Shown: positions 8,978 to 17,578, counted from the stretch's first letter. The stretch is DNA of 64,000 bases from Acidobacteriota bacterium (GCA_029263395.1 JAJCXO010000121.1:17848-81847); one strand, 5' to 3'. The notes: generated by a model from the sequence alone, not told the origin. Made by a program: numbers and translations.

Positions 8978-9236
8978 GGTCCCCTCCTTATCCCTTGAGA
9001 CCCTCGGAGGCCGAGGGACAGGTCGCTGTCGAATCAGACGCTATCGGAGTCATAGCAACGTTTGCCTGAGTCTATCGGAACCATCCTTTCTCGAAGTCAG
9101 TTCTATTCAGGTGCAGATTGTTGGTCTTTTTGCCTGTTACTCAAGATCGGGGCGGTGTTTTCCGTCTTCACAAGGGTGAAGACGAGCTCACGCACGCGGG
9201 GGCTCCCCCTCACACACTCGACCGAAGGAGCACAGG
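8978..9236. promoter_or_regulatory. Divergent control region between the ECF/CHAT operon and the DUF1186 gene
   Basis: This 259-bp gap contains four ordered elements. A palindrome at 9001-9017 (CCCTCGG-AGG-CCGAGGG) lies 24 bp before the sigma start. Two direct copies of CTATCGGA lie at 9041-9048 and 9072-9079, 31 bp apart (about three helical turns). A perfect hairpin lies at 9163-9184 (CGTCTTCAC, loop AAGG, GTGAAGACG). A GGGG-GCT-CCCC stem lies near 9199-9210, just before the GAAGGAG ribosome site of the DUF1186 gene. The spaced direct repeat is a plausible site for a regulator or for two sigma-bound promoters. All of this is inference from symmetry. Confidence 0.4.
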
Positions 9237-10040
9237 ATGAAAATGACGATTGCAGAAATTATTGCGGCGATTGATTCGCAAAGTGACGACCTGCCACGCC
9301 GGGCGTTAGAGGAGGCGATGGAGCGCCCCGCGGATGTGACTGAGCCGCTACTCGACTTGGTGCGAGATATCGCTCGCGATACGGTGACGGTCTTGGACCC
9401 GAACAATCGTTCGATCGGTTATGTCATCGCGCTGTACTTGTTGGCTCAGTTTCGCGAAACGCGGGCGTATCCATTGATTGTGGAGGCGCTCTCGCTGCAG
9501 GACGTGGACATGGATATGCTGTTTGGCGACATGCTGGTAGAGGATATGGCGCGGATTCTGGCGTCGATCTCAGGGGGTGATTTGCGGGGCCTCCGCTACC
9601 TGATCGAGGATCCCGGCAACGATCCGAGAGTCCGGAAAACCGCTCTCGATGCGCTGTACGCTCTGGTCTACTGCGAAGTGAGCGAGCGGGAAGAAGTGAT
9701 GGAGTACCTGACCGGGCTATTTTGTGGTGGACTCGAGCGGTTGCCATCGCCAGTCTGGACGGCCCTGGTGTGCACGGCCTCGTGGCTGGGACCGGAAGAG
9801 CTTTACTTGGAGATCCAGCGAGCTCACCAAGAGGGTCTACTGGTGGGTGATCGCATCCACTTGCTGATGGAAGAAGTGGAATCGAATTATGTCTACGGCC
9901 TGGAGATGGGTGCGCCGCACGTCACAGAAACCGGTGCTCATGGCCTGGTGGGCAATACTCTCTTCGAGATTGGTGGACATGCCATGTTCAATGCAGCGAC
10001 CCGCTTGAAGCCGGAGGAGTTTTTTGCGCAATCGTGGTGA
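9237..10040 (+). CDS. DUF1186 family protein
   Basis: 267 residues beginning ATG at 9237 with GAAGGAG 7 bases upstream. The pattern DLPRRALEEAMERP followed by HEAT-like helical pairs (IALYLLAQFRETRAYPLIVEALSL, LFGDMLVEDMARILASISGGDLRGLRYLIED, VRKTALDALYALV) is that of DUF1186 proteins, which have no known function. Family members often end in a SEC-C metal-binding tail; none is present here. The protein is acidic, leaderless and predicted cytoplasmic. A 9-bp perfect hairpin lies in its untranslated leader. Being divergent from the caspase operon, it may share control signals with it, but nothing else links them. Confidence 0.8.
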   Translation: MKMTIAEIIAAIDSQSDDLPRRALEEAMERPADVTEPLLDLVRDIARDTVTVLDPNNRSIGYVIALYLLAQFRETRAYPLIVEALSLQDVDMDMLFGDMLVEDMARILASISGGDLRGLRYLIEDPGNDPRVRKTALDALYALVYCEVSEREEVMEYLTGLFCGGLERLPSPVWTALVCTASWLGPEELYLEIQRAHQEGLLVGDRIHLLMEEVESNYVYGLEMGAPHVTETGAHGLVGNTLFEIGGHAMFNAATRLKPEEFFAQSW

Positions 10041-10157
10041 AGGCGATAGGGAAAACGTGACAACCGACCCTTGACCCGTCTATGGCTTCACAGTGCAGGA
10101 TCGATCGGGTCGCGCGACAACGACTGAACCAACTCAACTTGAAGATAGGAGCACGTA

Positions 10158-10391
10158 ATGACGACTCAAAACGGGACGACTCGAGACGCTACGTCTCGAG
10201 ACCGTGTCACGGTGGATGAATGGACGGACATGTTCCGTGCGATTGGCTTGCAGGACTCACAGATGATGGCATGGCACGCCGAGTTCGAGCGGCGCCACCC
10301 GGACGGCCATCAGGGTTTCTTGGAGTGGCTGCGTCTGCCAGCGGAGAGGATCGGCGATATCCGTCAACGTTCGGCGGCTGCGGCGTCATAA
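10158..10391 (+). CDS. Small protein homologous to the C-terminal domain of the adjacent MerR regulator
   Basis: 77 residues with AGGAGCA 8 bases before the ATG. Residues about 18-72 (VDEWTDMFRAIGLQDSQMMAWHAEFERRHPDGHQGFLEWL...) align without gaps to residues about 117-172 of the MerR-type protein at 10450-10980 (RWVAILRATGLSEDDMGRWHQEFERLTPEAHQDFLESLGL...). Shared W, GL, M, WH-EFER, P-HQ-FLE and I-R residues make common ancestry clear. Its 59-bp spacing from the regulator suggests one transcript. It may compete for the regulator's ligand or dimer interface, or it may itself be what the MerR C-terminal domain senses. Its function is unknown. Confidence 0.75.
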   Translation: MTTQNGTTRDATSRDRVTVDEWTDMFRAIGLQDSQMMAWHAEFERRHPDGHQGFLEWLRLPAERIGDIRQRSAAAAS

Positions 10392-10449
10392 TCTGGAGAC
10401 GGCAGGGAGGGGCTGCTCAACAGTCTCTCTCTGCCGTGGGTTTATTCAC

Positions 10450-10980
10450 ATGCTGACGATCAGCCAACTCGCCAAACGTTTCGGCCTGTCACGAAGTACG
10501 TTGTTGTACTACGACTCGATCGGCTTGCTGTCACCGGCACTGCGCAGCCGTGCCAATTATCGGCTGTACTCGGACGAAGACGTCGAACGCATGGAGACCA
10601 TCGACCTCTACCGGCAGGCAGGTCTACCGCTCGAAGACATCGGCCGAGTGCTAGCGTCGGGTCGTAGCTCGGCCACCGAACTGCTGGGGAATCACCTCGA
10701 GAGCTTGAGTCTGGAGATTCGCAAGCTCCGGCGTCAGCAGCAGATGATAGTCGAACTACTGCAAGACGAGGTCGTCCTGCGCCAGACGCGCTCGCTGGAC
10801 AAGGAGCGTTGGGTTGCGATCTTGCGGGCAACCGGACTGAGTGAGGATGACATGGGCCGCTGGCATCAGGAGTTCGAACGTCTCACTCCCGAGGCGCACC
10901 AAGACTTCTTGGAGTCCCTTGGCCTCGACGACAACGAGATCGCGAGGATCCGCAAATGGTCTCGCGACGTAGACTCGTGA
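10450..10980 (+). CDS. MerR-family transcriptional regulator with helical C-terminal ligand domain
   Basis: 176 residues. The N-terminal winged helix is canonical (MLTISQLAKRFGLSRSTLLYYDSIGLL, then NYRLYSDEDVERMETI). The long dimerisation helix covers about 72-112 (LGNHLESLSLEIRKLRRQQQMIVELL). The C-terminal 60 residues are a small domain that also exists alone as the upstream 77-residue gene. There are no conserved metal-binding cysteines, so this is not a MerR/ZntR metal sensor; it is closer in layout to drug- or stress-sensing members. A TTGACC near 10073 with a possible 19-bp spacer to CAGGAT would suit a MerR-type promoter upstream of the pair, but the -10 is weak. Confidence 0.88.
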   Translation: MLTISQLAKRFGLSRSTLLYYDSIGLLSPALRSRANYRLYSDEDVERMETIDLYRQAGLPLEDIGRVLASGRSSATELLGNHLESLSLEIRKLRRQQQMIVELLQDEVVLRQTRSLDKERWVAILRATGLSEDDMGRWHQEFERLTPEAHQDFLESLGLDDNEIARIRKWSRDVDS

Positions 10981-10990
10981 GCTTTCGAGT

Positions 10991-11006
10991 GCACGTAAAT
11001 ACGTGC
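10991..11006. promoter_or_regulatory. Palindromic operator of the VapBC-like pair
   Basis: GCACGTA-AA-TACGTGC is a perfect inverted repeat with 7-bp arms and a 2-bp centre, 38 bp upstream of the antitoxin start. Toxin-antitoxin pairs with ribbon-helix-helix antitoxins normally repress themselves through such a site. The protein-site pairing is inferred. Confidence 0.6.
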
Positions 11007-11043
11007 TAGTCTTTCGTAGAGGCCACTAACTGGAGGGTGCCGT

Positions 11044-11286
11044 ATGCAAACCCAGAACGTCACGCTATCTCTTCCTAAGAAGATACTTCGTCAAGCCAAG
11101 CTGGTTGCGGTACAGCGACAGATTTCCTTATCGCGCCTTCTGGCTCACCTCATTGAAGATCTGGTGAAGTCTGAGCAGAGCTACGAACGGTCGCGGCGTC
11201 GCCACCTAGAGATCCTCGATCATGGCTTCGAGCTTGGCACTCATGGCCAGGCTCGGGCCAGTCGTGAGGAGCTCCATGGGCGCTAG
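11044..11286 (+). CDS. VapB-like ribbon-helix-helix antitoxin
   Basis: 80 residues. The N-terminal MQTQNVTLSLPKKILRQAKLVAVQRQISLSRLLAHLIEDLV fits a ribbon-helix-helix fold: a short beta strand followed by two helices. The C-terminal tail (RRRHLEILDHGFELGTHGQ) would wrap the toxin. GGAGG lies 7 bases before the ATG. Its end overlaps the PIN toxin start by 11 bp, the usual antitoxin-first order. A perfect palindrome upstream is the likely autoregulatory site. Confidence 0.8.
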   Translation: MQTQNVTLSLPKKILRQAKLVAVQRQISLSRLLAHLIEDLVKSEQSYERSRRRHLEILDHGFELGTHGQARASREELHGR

Positions 11287-11704
11287 GCTTCCTGGCGAAT
11301 TTGTCGACAGCAACATCTTGGTTTACGCCCACGATGCCACGGCGGGAAGGAAGCGTGAGGTCGCCAAAGGGCTTCTGGCTAGACTCTGGGCGCAAGAGCA
11401 AGGCTGTCTCAGTATCCAGACTCTTCAGGAGTTTGTGGTGAACGCGACCCGGAAAGTCCCGGAACCCATCTCAATCGAAGAGGCACAGGAAGTTGTTACT
11501 GCGCTCAGCGACTGGACGGTCCACTCTCCTGGGCCGGCGGGTGTTGTTGCCGCGCTCAAGCGCCAGGCTCGGTACAAGATCTCATTCTGGGACGCAATGA
11601 TCCTAGAGAGTGCCGTTTGTCTCGGATGTCATCTCATGTGGTCCGAAGACTTGAGCTCCGGCCAAGTTTTCGATGGTGTCGAAGTTCGGAATCCCTTCGT
11701 CTAG
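11276..11704 (+). CDS. vapC: PIN-domain toxin (VapC-like ribonuclease)
   Basis: 142 residues from the ATG at 11276, which overlaps the antitoxin stop. I prefer it to the in-frame ATG at 11222, which would overlap by 65 bp. PIN acidic residues are visible: FVDSNILVYAHD at the N-terminus, SIQTLQEFVVNATRK in the middle, and SFWDAMILESAV with MWSEDLSSGQ near the C-terminus. PIN toxins are magnesium-dependent endoribonucleases, often cutting tRNA or rRNA. The gene is intact and paired, unlike the PIN stump at 22565. Confidence 0.88.
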   Translation: MGARLPGEFVDSNILVYAHDATAGRKREVAKGLLARLWAQEQGCLSIQTLQEFVVNATRKVPEPISIEEAQEVVTALSDWTVHSPGPAGVVAALKRQARYKISFWDAMILESAVCLGCHLMWSEDLSSGQVFDGVEVRNPFV

Positions 11705-11760
11705 ATTGCATGGACCGAATCGCGCAACCTAGGCGTGAATCACGATAGAGGGTCTTCGTT

Positions 11761-13081
11761 ATGAACCTGTCACTCCGCCTTGCTACGATCCTTCTGCTGA
11801 CGTCGGGAGTTGCGGCGTCCAGTCTCGCCGAGAACTGGCCACATTGGCGTGGGCCTCGATTCGACGGTACCAGTCAAGCCACCGGTCTGCCGACGAGCTG
11901 GGATCAGAAGACCAATGTGCGTTGGCGTTACGAGATGCCGGGTGACGGTGCGGCAACGCCGATCGTGTGGGGAGATCGGATCTACATGACGTCGACCGTC
12001 GACGACAGCACCGATCTGGTGGTGCTAGCGGTCGATCCAGATGGCAAGCAGGTGTGGCGAACGGTGGTCTCGCAAGGCGCGTACGATTTCCAGGGGGGGG
12101 CTGGCGCAATTTGCCACCGAAACCAATCCGGCGTCTCCCTCGCCGGTTACCGACGGCAAACATCTCTGGGTGCTGTTCGGCAACGGCAACCTCGCCGCCC
12201 TCGATATGGATGGCAAGGTGGTTTGGAAGGTCAGCCTAGAAGAGCGTTACGGCGAGCTCAGCCTGTATTTTGGTTTGTCGTCTTCGCCTTTCGTTGATGG
12301 CGAGCGCCTCTATCTGCAGCTGCTCAACACCAACGGTCAGTTGGTGGTGGCTTTGGACAAGACAACCGGCAAGCAGGTTTGGAAACACGAGCGAGCCACC
12401 GACGCCCGTGCGGAATGCCTGCATGCCTACACTTCGCCGTTTACCTACGCTGCGGCCGATCAGCAGCTGCTGGTAATTCATGGTGCTGACTATGTGAGTG
12501 CCCATCGGCTCGCGGATGGTGCCGAGCAGTGGCGTCACGGTGGGTTGAATCCAGAAGATGGCTACAACCCGTCCTTGCGACTCGTGGCAACGCCGACCTT
12601 CACTGATGGGCTGCTGGTGGTGCCGTCGGCCAAGCGTGGCCCTGTCTACGGCCTGAACCCGATGGGTGCGAAGGGTGATATTACCGGCACAGAGAAACAT
12701 GCGGTCTGGCATCTCGAACGGGGGACGCCGGACGTCCCGTCACCGGTGGTACACGATGGATTGGTGTACCTCAGTGGCGAGCGCGGTACCCTCACCTGCC
12801 TGGACGCCAAAAGCGGCGAGAAGCTTTATGATGAGCGCGTCCACGGTGCGCCGCATCGCGGCTCACCGGTGGTCGCCGACGGCAAGATCTTCTTGATGTC
12901 CTCGGATGGTACGGTGTCGGTGGTCAAGACCGGTAAAACCTACGAGTTGCTGGCGCAGAATTCAGTCGACGAACGCATGGCGTCGTCGCTGGCGATCTCT
13001 GGAGATACGATCTACCTGCGTAGCCACGAAGCCTTGTACGCGATCGGAGTGGTGCCTGCCGAGTCGAAAGCCGGACTCTAG
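11761..13081 (+). pseudogene. PQQ-type beta-propeller protein, frameshifted in a G8 run
   Basis: The first frame starts at 11761 with a signal peptide (LATILLLTSGVAASSLAENW) and the PQQ-propeller opening WPHWRGPRFDGTS. It reads DLVVLAVDPDGKQVWRTVVSQGAYDFQ up to a run of eight G at 12093-12100. The rest of the propeller (GGLAQFATETNPASPSPVTDG, LAALDMDGKVVWK, VVALDKTTGKQVWKHE, LTCLDAKSGEKLYDE) is in the +2 frame and ends at 13081. Removing one G restores a continuous protein of about 440 residues. Both halves look well conserved, so this is a sequencing error, a recent mutation or a slippage-controlled gene. Such exported PQQ-repeat proteins are common in planctomycetes and acidobacteria. No function is assigned. 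Confidence 0.85.
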
Positions 13082-13145
13082 TCTCTTGCTCATACATACT
13101 CGCCGCGTGCTCGCTCCATAGGGCGCTCCGCGAGCAACGGGCTTC

Positions 13146-13175
13146 TGGGCGCAAGGGCGAACGGCCGCGCGCCCA
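13146..13175. terminator. Possible terminator between convergent genes
   Basis: TGGGCGC (13146-13152) and GCGCCCA (13169-13175) form a perfect 7-bp stem with a 16-nt loop, midway between the convergent PQQ gene and lipoprotein gene. There is no U-tract, so the call is weak. Confidence 0.3.
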
Positions 13176-13181
13176 CCAAAC

Positions 13182-14018
13182 TTACGGCGCGCAATACTCT
13201 GCTGTTGGCGTAAGGGCGTGGAGCACCGCCTCGGTGCCGACCGGGGCGACAAATTCGCTCAGGCCATGCGGGTTGGCCGGATTACCCCAATCGTAGGTGT
13301 AACCAAGCCCGGTCCAGGGATAGTTGTCGGTGAGCTTGTCGTTGCCGTAGCTGCCAGCCCAGTTGTCGCACATCCAACGGCGATGATTGGGGTTGACGGG
13401 CGGCTCAGACGTGGCCTCTGTGCCGCAACCCCAAGGCGGCTCGCCATCGCGATCAGCTAGCGGAATTTCGATCTGGCAAACACGATCCGTGATCTCCTGG
13501 TCGATGCAAGGCCGAAAAAGATCCTCTGGATCGAGCCACAGCTCGACGAAGGAGTCTTTACCGTTGTTGGGTGGCAAGCCGATGAGCTGCTCGAGTCGAA
13601 GCGTGAGCTCGGTGCCTTCGAGCCCGGACTCGCGGCAGAAATCGCGTACGGCATGGGCGGGAGTCAGCCAAACATCGGCGCCGAGAGGGAACGGGGCCTT
13701 TGAATCAACTCCTTCGGGGGATTCGTAATAACGCGCCTTGCTCCAGGTCGACATCAAGACTCTGCCGTCGTCATTCCACACCAATCCCTTGGCGGTGGGC
13801 AGGACCGGCATCAAGTTGTGGGCGATGGAGTTGGTGTCAGGATGTTGAGCCGCCTCGAGCGCCGCAGCAAAGGCGGTCGCAATCTTCGGCGAATTCGGGT
13901 CCTCGAGGCATAGGGCACAGGGCAAGCTGCGGTCGATTGGGCCGCGACTGGCACAGCCTGAAACCCAGGCGACGCAGACGAGAGCCAAGCCGAGGCGTCC
14001 TAACCGGTGGCGGATCAT
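13182..14018 (-). CDS. Uncharacterised lipoprotein at the end of the arginine operon
   Basis: 278 residues from the ATG at 14018, which overlaps the argH stop as ATGA; a longer upstream frame exists but would lie inside argH. The N-terminus is a lipoprotein leader with lipobox WVSGC. The mature part is cysteine-containing and rich in Trp and Asp (GLVWNDDGRVLMSTWSKA, VWLTPAHAVRDFC, MCDNWAGSYGNDKLTDNYPW). I do not recognise the family. Tight coupling to argH is positional and does not imply a role in arginine synthesis. Confidence 0.75.
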   Translation of the reverse strand: MIRHRLGRLGLALVCVAWVSGCASRGPIDRSLPCALCLEDPNSPKIATAFAAALEAAQHPDTNSIAHNLMPVLPTAKGLVWNDDGRVLMSTWSKARYYESPEGVDSKAPFPLGADVWLTPAHAVRDFCRESGLEGTELTLRLEQLIGLPPNNGKDSFVELWLDPEDLFRPCIDQEITDRVCQIEIPLADRDGEPPWGCGTEATSEPPVNPNHRRWMCDNWAGSYGNDKLTDNYPWTGLGYTYDWGNPANPHGLSEFVAPVGTEAVLHALTPTAEYCAP

Positions 14019-15442
14019 AGATCGAAACCTCGCCCCACGTTGCCCTCCAAGATCGCCACTTGACGCTGGATCTCTAGCCACGCGGTGCCACCTCTCGAGG
14101 TCCTGCGCTCGGCGGCGGTTCTAGGGTCGAGCCAAGGGCCAAGATCTTCTGGGAAGCTGGGGTGAAACTCACGGGCGACGCTTGGGGTGAGAGCCTCGAG
14201 ACCGCTGCCTTGCTCCTCGCACCAGCGGACAATGCTGGCGACCACTTCATGGGCCTCGCGAAACGGTACGCCGCGCTCGGCCAGGAGATCGGCCAACTCA
14301 GTGGCAAGGCTGAAGTCGCCTACGAGATCCGCCTCGAAGCGGTCGCGGGAGATGGTCAGGGTGCGCCACATACCGGCGGTAATGTTGATCGAGGCCATGG
14401 TGGTGTCGACGGCATCAAACAACGGCTCGCGGTCTTCCTGCAAGTCTCGATTGTAGGCCATGGGCAGGGCCTTGACGAGGCTGAGCAGCGTCATTAGGTC
14501 GCCGTAGACCCGAGCCGATTTGCCTCGGACCAACTCGGCGGCGTCGGGATTTCGTTTCTGCGGCATGATCGACGAGCCGGTGGCGTAGTCGTCACCGAGA
14601 CGGACAAAGTTGAATTCGACCGACGACCACAGCACCAGTTCCTCGGCGATCCGCGACAGGTGGGTCATGCAGATGGCGCAGGCCGCGACCACCTCTTGTT
14701 CGTGGTCCCGCGCCGCGACGGCGTCCATGGCGTTTTCTACCAGGCCTCTGAAGCCGAGTAACTCAGCGCTGATACTGCGATCAATTGGATGGGGTGTGCC
14801 TGCCATGGCGCAGGCCCCGAGGGGTGATTTCTCGACCCGCGCCAGAGCTTCTACTAGGCGGTCACGATCTCGCTCCAAAGCCCACAGGTGGGCAAGTAAG
14901 TGGTGACCGAGGAGAATCGGCTGGCCGCGCTGCAAGTGGGTGTAGCCGGGCATCAAGGTGCGACCGTCGGACTCGATGCGGTCGAGTAAAACGCTGACGA
15001 GCTCGGTGAGAGCCACATCGAGCTCGATCAAGCGACGTTTCAGCCACAGCCGTACATCAGTGGCAACCTGATCATTGCGGGAGCGTGCGGTATGGATCTT
15101 CTTACCCACCTCGCCCACCACCTCGGTCAGCCGTTCCTCGACTGCCATGTGGACGTCTTCGTGGGCGTCAGTGGGTGCCCAGGTGCCGTCGTGGATTTCC
15201 TGACGTACGGTTTCGAGGCCAGCACAGAGGGTTTGGGCCTCCTCAGCGGTCACGATACCGACCTGGCCGAGCATCGTGGCGTGGGCGATCGAACCGTCGA
15301 TGTCTTCGTCGAGCATGCGCAGATCGACCGCCAGGGAGGACGAAAAGGTCTGCATGTCGGTACTGGTCGGGGCGGCAAATCGCCCGCGGATCAGGTGGGA
15401 GCCAGGTTTTCTCGTCGAATTGGGTTGTTTCATCAGCTCCAT
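14015..15442 (-). CDS. argH: Argininosuccinate lyase
   Basis: 475 residues, typical of the family. It cleaves argininosuccinate to arginine and fumarate, the last step of arginine synthesis. The superfamily signature is present as GSSIMPQKRNPD, with TARSRNDQVATDVRLW and PGYTHLQRGQP as further conserved blocks. Two starts are possible: ATG 15442, or ATG 15433, which shares its A with the argC stop (TGATG). The second implies tight coupling and gives 472 residues. Confidence 0.97.
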   Translation of the reverse strand: MELMKQPNSTRKPGSHLIRGRFAAPTSTDMQTFSSSLAVDLRMLDEDIDGSIAHATMLGQVGIVTAEEAQTLCAGLETVRQEIHDGTWAPTDAHEDVHMAVEERLTEVVGEVGKKIHTARSRNDQVATDVRLWLKRRLIELDVALTELVSVLLDRIESDGRTLMPGYTHLQRGQPILLGHHLLAHLWALERDRDRLVEALARVEKSPLGACAMAGTPHPIDRSISAELLGFRGLVENAMDAVAARDHEQEVVAACAICMTHLSRIAEELVLWSSVEFNFVRLGDDYATGSSIMPQKRNPDAAELVRGKSARVYGDLMTLLSLVKALPMAYNRDLQEDREPLFDAVDTTMASINITAGMWRTLTISRDRFEADLVGDFSLATELADLLAERGVPFREAHEVVASIVRWCEEQGSGLEALTPSVAREFHPSFPEDLGPWLDPRTAAERRTSRGGTAWLEIQRQVAILEGNVGRGFDL

Positions 15443-16515
15443 CCTACCCCGGGAAGTTCCAGCCCGGTGGTTTCAGGAAACCCACAAAGACGGTTCATCC
15501 AATGCAGTGCCCCACCGGCAGAACCCTTGGTGAGGTTGTCGATCACCGCGGTCACCACGGCTCGTCGTCCGCGGGCGGCGAGACCGATCTGGCAGCGATG
15601 CGTCGCGACCACGTCCTTGAGCCGCGGGGGGGTGTCACTGACCGAGACGAAGGGTGCCGAGTCATAGAAGTTGGCGTAACACTCGGTCAGTTCGGCGGTG
15701 GTCATCGGTTCGACGAGATCGAGATGGACGGTGGCGTGGATGCCGCGGCTCCAGGGGCCGGAATGGGGCGCAAGACAAACTTCTGGTGGCTGGCCTCCCA
15801 ACCGTGCCAGCAGCATTTCCATTTCCGGTGCGTGCCGATGGTTCAGGGGACTGTAGGCTTTGATGTTGCCGTGTCGCTCTGGATGATGGGTGTTGGCCGA
15901 CGGCGTTTTGCCGCTGCCGGTGGAGCCGGTTATAGCGGTGACACGGTAACAAGGCTCAGCCAGGCCAGCGGCTTGGGCTGGGGCGCAGGCCAGGACCGTC
16001 GCAGTAGTGAAACAACCCGGATGCGCCATGTGCGTAGACGGTGGATCAGGACTGAGTTCTGGCAGGCCGCAGCCGAAGTCGACGTAACGCTGCGGAGCAC
16101 CGTGTTTGCCCCCGTACACGGCCTCGTAGTCCGCGGCTGTGGGTAAACGAAAGTCTGCTGACAGATCGACCAGATGTACACGAGTGTCCTGAGCCGCTGC
16201 CTGCGACAGCAGCCGATCGATGCGCTCGGCACTTTTGCCGTGCGGAAGACAGGCGAAAACGGCCACGGGTTGATCCGTGGTCAACACGGTGTCGACGGCA
16301 GACGTTTCGGCGAAGCGGTGGCCGTCCAGGACTCCTCGCAGGTGGGGAAACGCATCCACCAAAGGTCGACCAGCCTGGGAGCGGGAGAGGGCAGCACGCA
16401 ACTCGAACCGCGGATGGGTCGCCAGCAGTCTCAGCAGCTCGCCTGCGACGTAGCCGCCAGCTCCCAGGATTGCGACCGGGACTTTGTGCTCAGGGACGTC
16501 GTGCTCAGGCATCAA
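15433..16515 (-). CDS. argC: N-acetyl-gamma-glutamyl-phosphate reductase
   Basis: 360 residues. The N-terminal Rossmann motif VAILGAGGYVAGELLRLL and the active-site region HPGCFTTATVLACAP (catalytic Cys) identify ArgC, which reduces N-acetylglutamyl phosphate with NADPH. GSTGSGKTPSANTHHPERH is the conserved loop after the catalytic site, and the substrate region HRHAPEM is present. It overlaps the upstream P-loop gene by 11 bp and argH by up to 10 bp, so the operon is tightly packed. Confidence 0.96.
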   Translation of the reverse strand: MMPEHDVPEHKVPVAILGAGGYVAGELLRLLATHPRFELRAALSRSQAGRPLVDAFPHLRGVLDGHRFAETSAVDTVLTTDQPVAVFACLPHGKSAERIDRLLSQAAAQDTRVHLVDLSADFRLPTAADYEAVYGGKHGAPQRYVDFGCGLPELSPDPPSTHMAHPGCFTTATVLACAPAQAAGLAEPCYRVTAITGSTGSGKTPSANTHHPERHGNIKAYSPLNHRHAPEMEMLLARLGGQPPEVCLAPHSGPWSRGIHATVHLDLVEPMTTAELTECYANFYDSAPFVSVSDTPPRLKDVVATHRCQIGLAARGRRAVVTAVIDNLTKGSAGGALHWMNRLCGFPETTGLELPGVGWS

Positions 16516-17578
16516 CAGCTCCCGGTGAGCGGTCGGCCAGCACCTTCTGCCAGATATGTTGGGTCAGCTCGGTAGGCCGAGTACGAGCGTTGAACGCTGC
16601 GACCCCAATTTGGTCGCGGATCAGGTCGGTGCCGGCGACGTTGTCGGTTGCTGGCCCGGTCACCACGGTGGTCTCCAGATCGAAACGCTCCATCAGTTGG
16701 CGATGTCCGCCCCAGGCGCCAACCGGGTCGCTAGCTGACAGCACCACGGCGGAGAAGGCGTCGCTGATGTCGGTCGATTCGAGAATGGCGTCCACGCCGT
16801 AGTCACCCATCAAGCCGTCGCCGAGCTCCAACACGATCACATCCGGGCCCGATTCGGAGAGTTGCGTCAACATACTGCGGGTGAGGGCGGGGGCGTTGCT
16901 GCGTTGTGTGGTGACCACCCCGAGATCGGTGAAGATCATGGTTTCGCTGGCGCCGGCATCTTCCATCGCGTGGACGTCACGGCGTAGGCTGACACCGGTT
17001 GCTTTGGCGGCGTGCACCACCAGTCGTTGTCGCACCAACTCTTGGATCAAGCTCGAGCAGGCCAGGGTTTTGCCAGAGTTCATACAGGTGCCGACCACGG
17101 CGATGACGGGAACCCCCTGCGTGTCGAGGCCATCGGTCAGAGGCCTGGCGTCCTGCTGGATGTTGGCTGGCACCCCGATGCGTTCACCCAAATAAGGAAA
17201 GTGTAAGACTTGACCGAGGATTTCGCATTCGAACGGCGGCCCGATATCGGGGTTGCTCGACGTGCACAGTCCAAGGCAACCTCCGATGTTGAGCAGCTGG
17301 ACAACATCACCCACCGCCAGCGTTTCAGGCAGATGACCGGCATAACCCATCAAGGCTCGCCGATGACCGAGGGCTCCGGCCACTACGTCGCCGGTTTTGA
17401 TTAGCGAGAATCGTCCCGTAGTGAGCTCGAGTTGGTTGTAAGTCGACTTGCGATTGAGGATGCGAACGGCCACCACGTCGCCTTCTTTGCAGGGAAATTC
17501 TTGGCCGAGTTTGACCTCCCTGGGCAGCCGGCAATTGAGGGTTACCGAGGCGATTTTGTCGAGGACGGCGGATTTCAT
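16505..17578 (-). CDS. P-loop NTPase of unknown function, DUF1611-like C-terminal domain, embedded in the arginine operon
   Basis: 357 residues. Residues 1-150 are beta-rich and unassigned (DVVAVRILNRKSTYNQLEL, GDVVQLLNIGGCLGLC). Residues about 155-350 form a SIMIBI-type P-loop domain: Walker A VVGTCMNSGKT, a switch-like KATGVSLRRD, and DVIVLELGDGLMGDYGVDAIL. That pattern resembles the C-terminal domain of DUF1611 proteins and dethiobiotin-synthetase-like folds. As I recall, a DUF1611 member has been reported as an N-acetyltransferase for D-glutamate; if related, a role in acetylglutamate metabolism is attractive because no argA or argJ is visible here. That is speculation. It overlaps argB by 4 bp and argC by 11 bp. 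Confidence 0.7.
   Translation of the reverse strand: MKSAVLDKIASVTLNCRLPREVKLGQEFPCKEGDVVAVRILNRKSTYNQLELTTGRFSLIKTGDVVAGALGHRRALMGYAGHLPETLAVGDVVQLLNIGGCLGLCTSSNPDIGPPFECEILGQVLHFPYLGERIGVPANIQQDARPLTDGLDTQGVPVIAVVGTCMNSGKTLACSSLIQELVRQRLVVHAAKATGVSLRRDVHAMEDAGASETMIFTDLGVVTTQRSNAPALTRSMLTQLSESGPDVIVLELGDGLMGDYGVDAILESTDISDAFSAVVLSASDPVGAWGGHRQLMERFDLETTVVTGPATDNVAGTDLIRDQIGVAAFNARTRPTELTQHIWQKVLADRSPGAVDA

Noticed and set aside
9077..9082. GGAACC as an ECF -35 element driving the DUF1186 gene
   Set aside because: No convincing -10 at 16-17 bp; a six-base match alone is too weak.
10073..10103. MerR-type promoter with 19-bp spacer before the 77-residue gene
   Set aside because: TTGACC is present, but the -10 (CAGGAT) matches poorly and no central palindrome is visible.
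15085..16146. 353-codon plus-strand frame opposite argC/argH
   Set aside because: Antisense shadow of two well-identified genes; low-complexity Arg/Gly-rich product.
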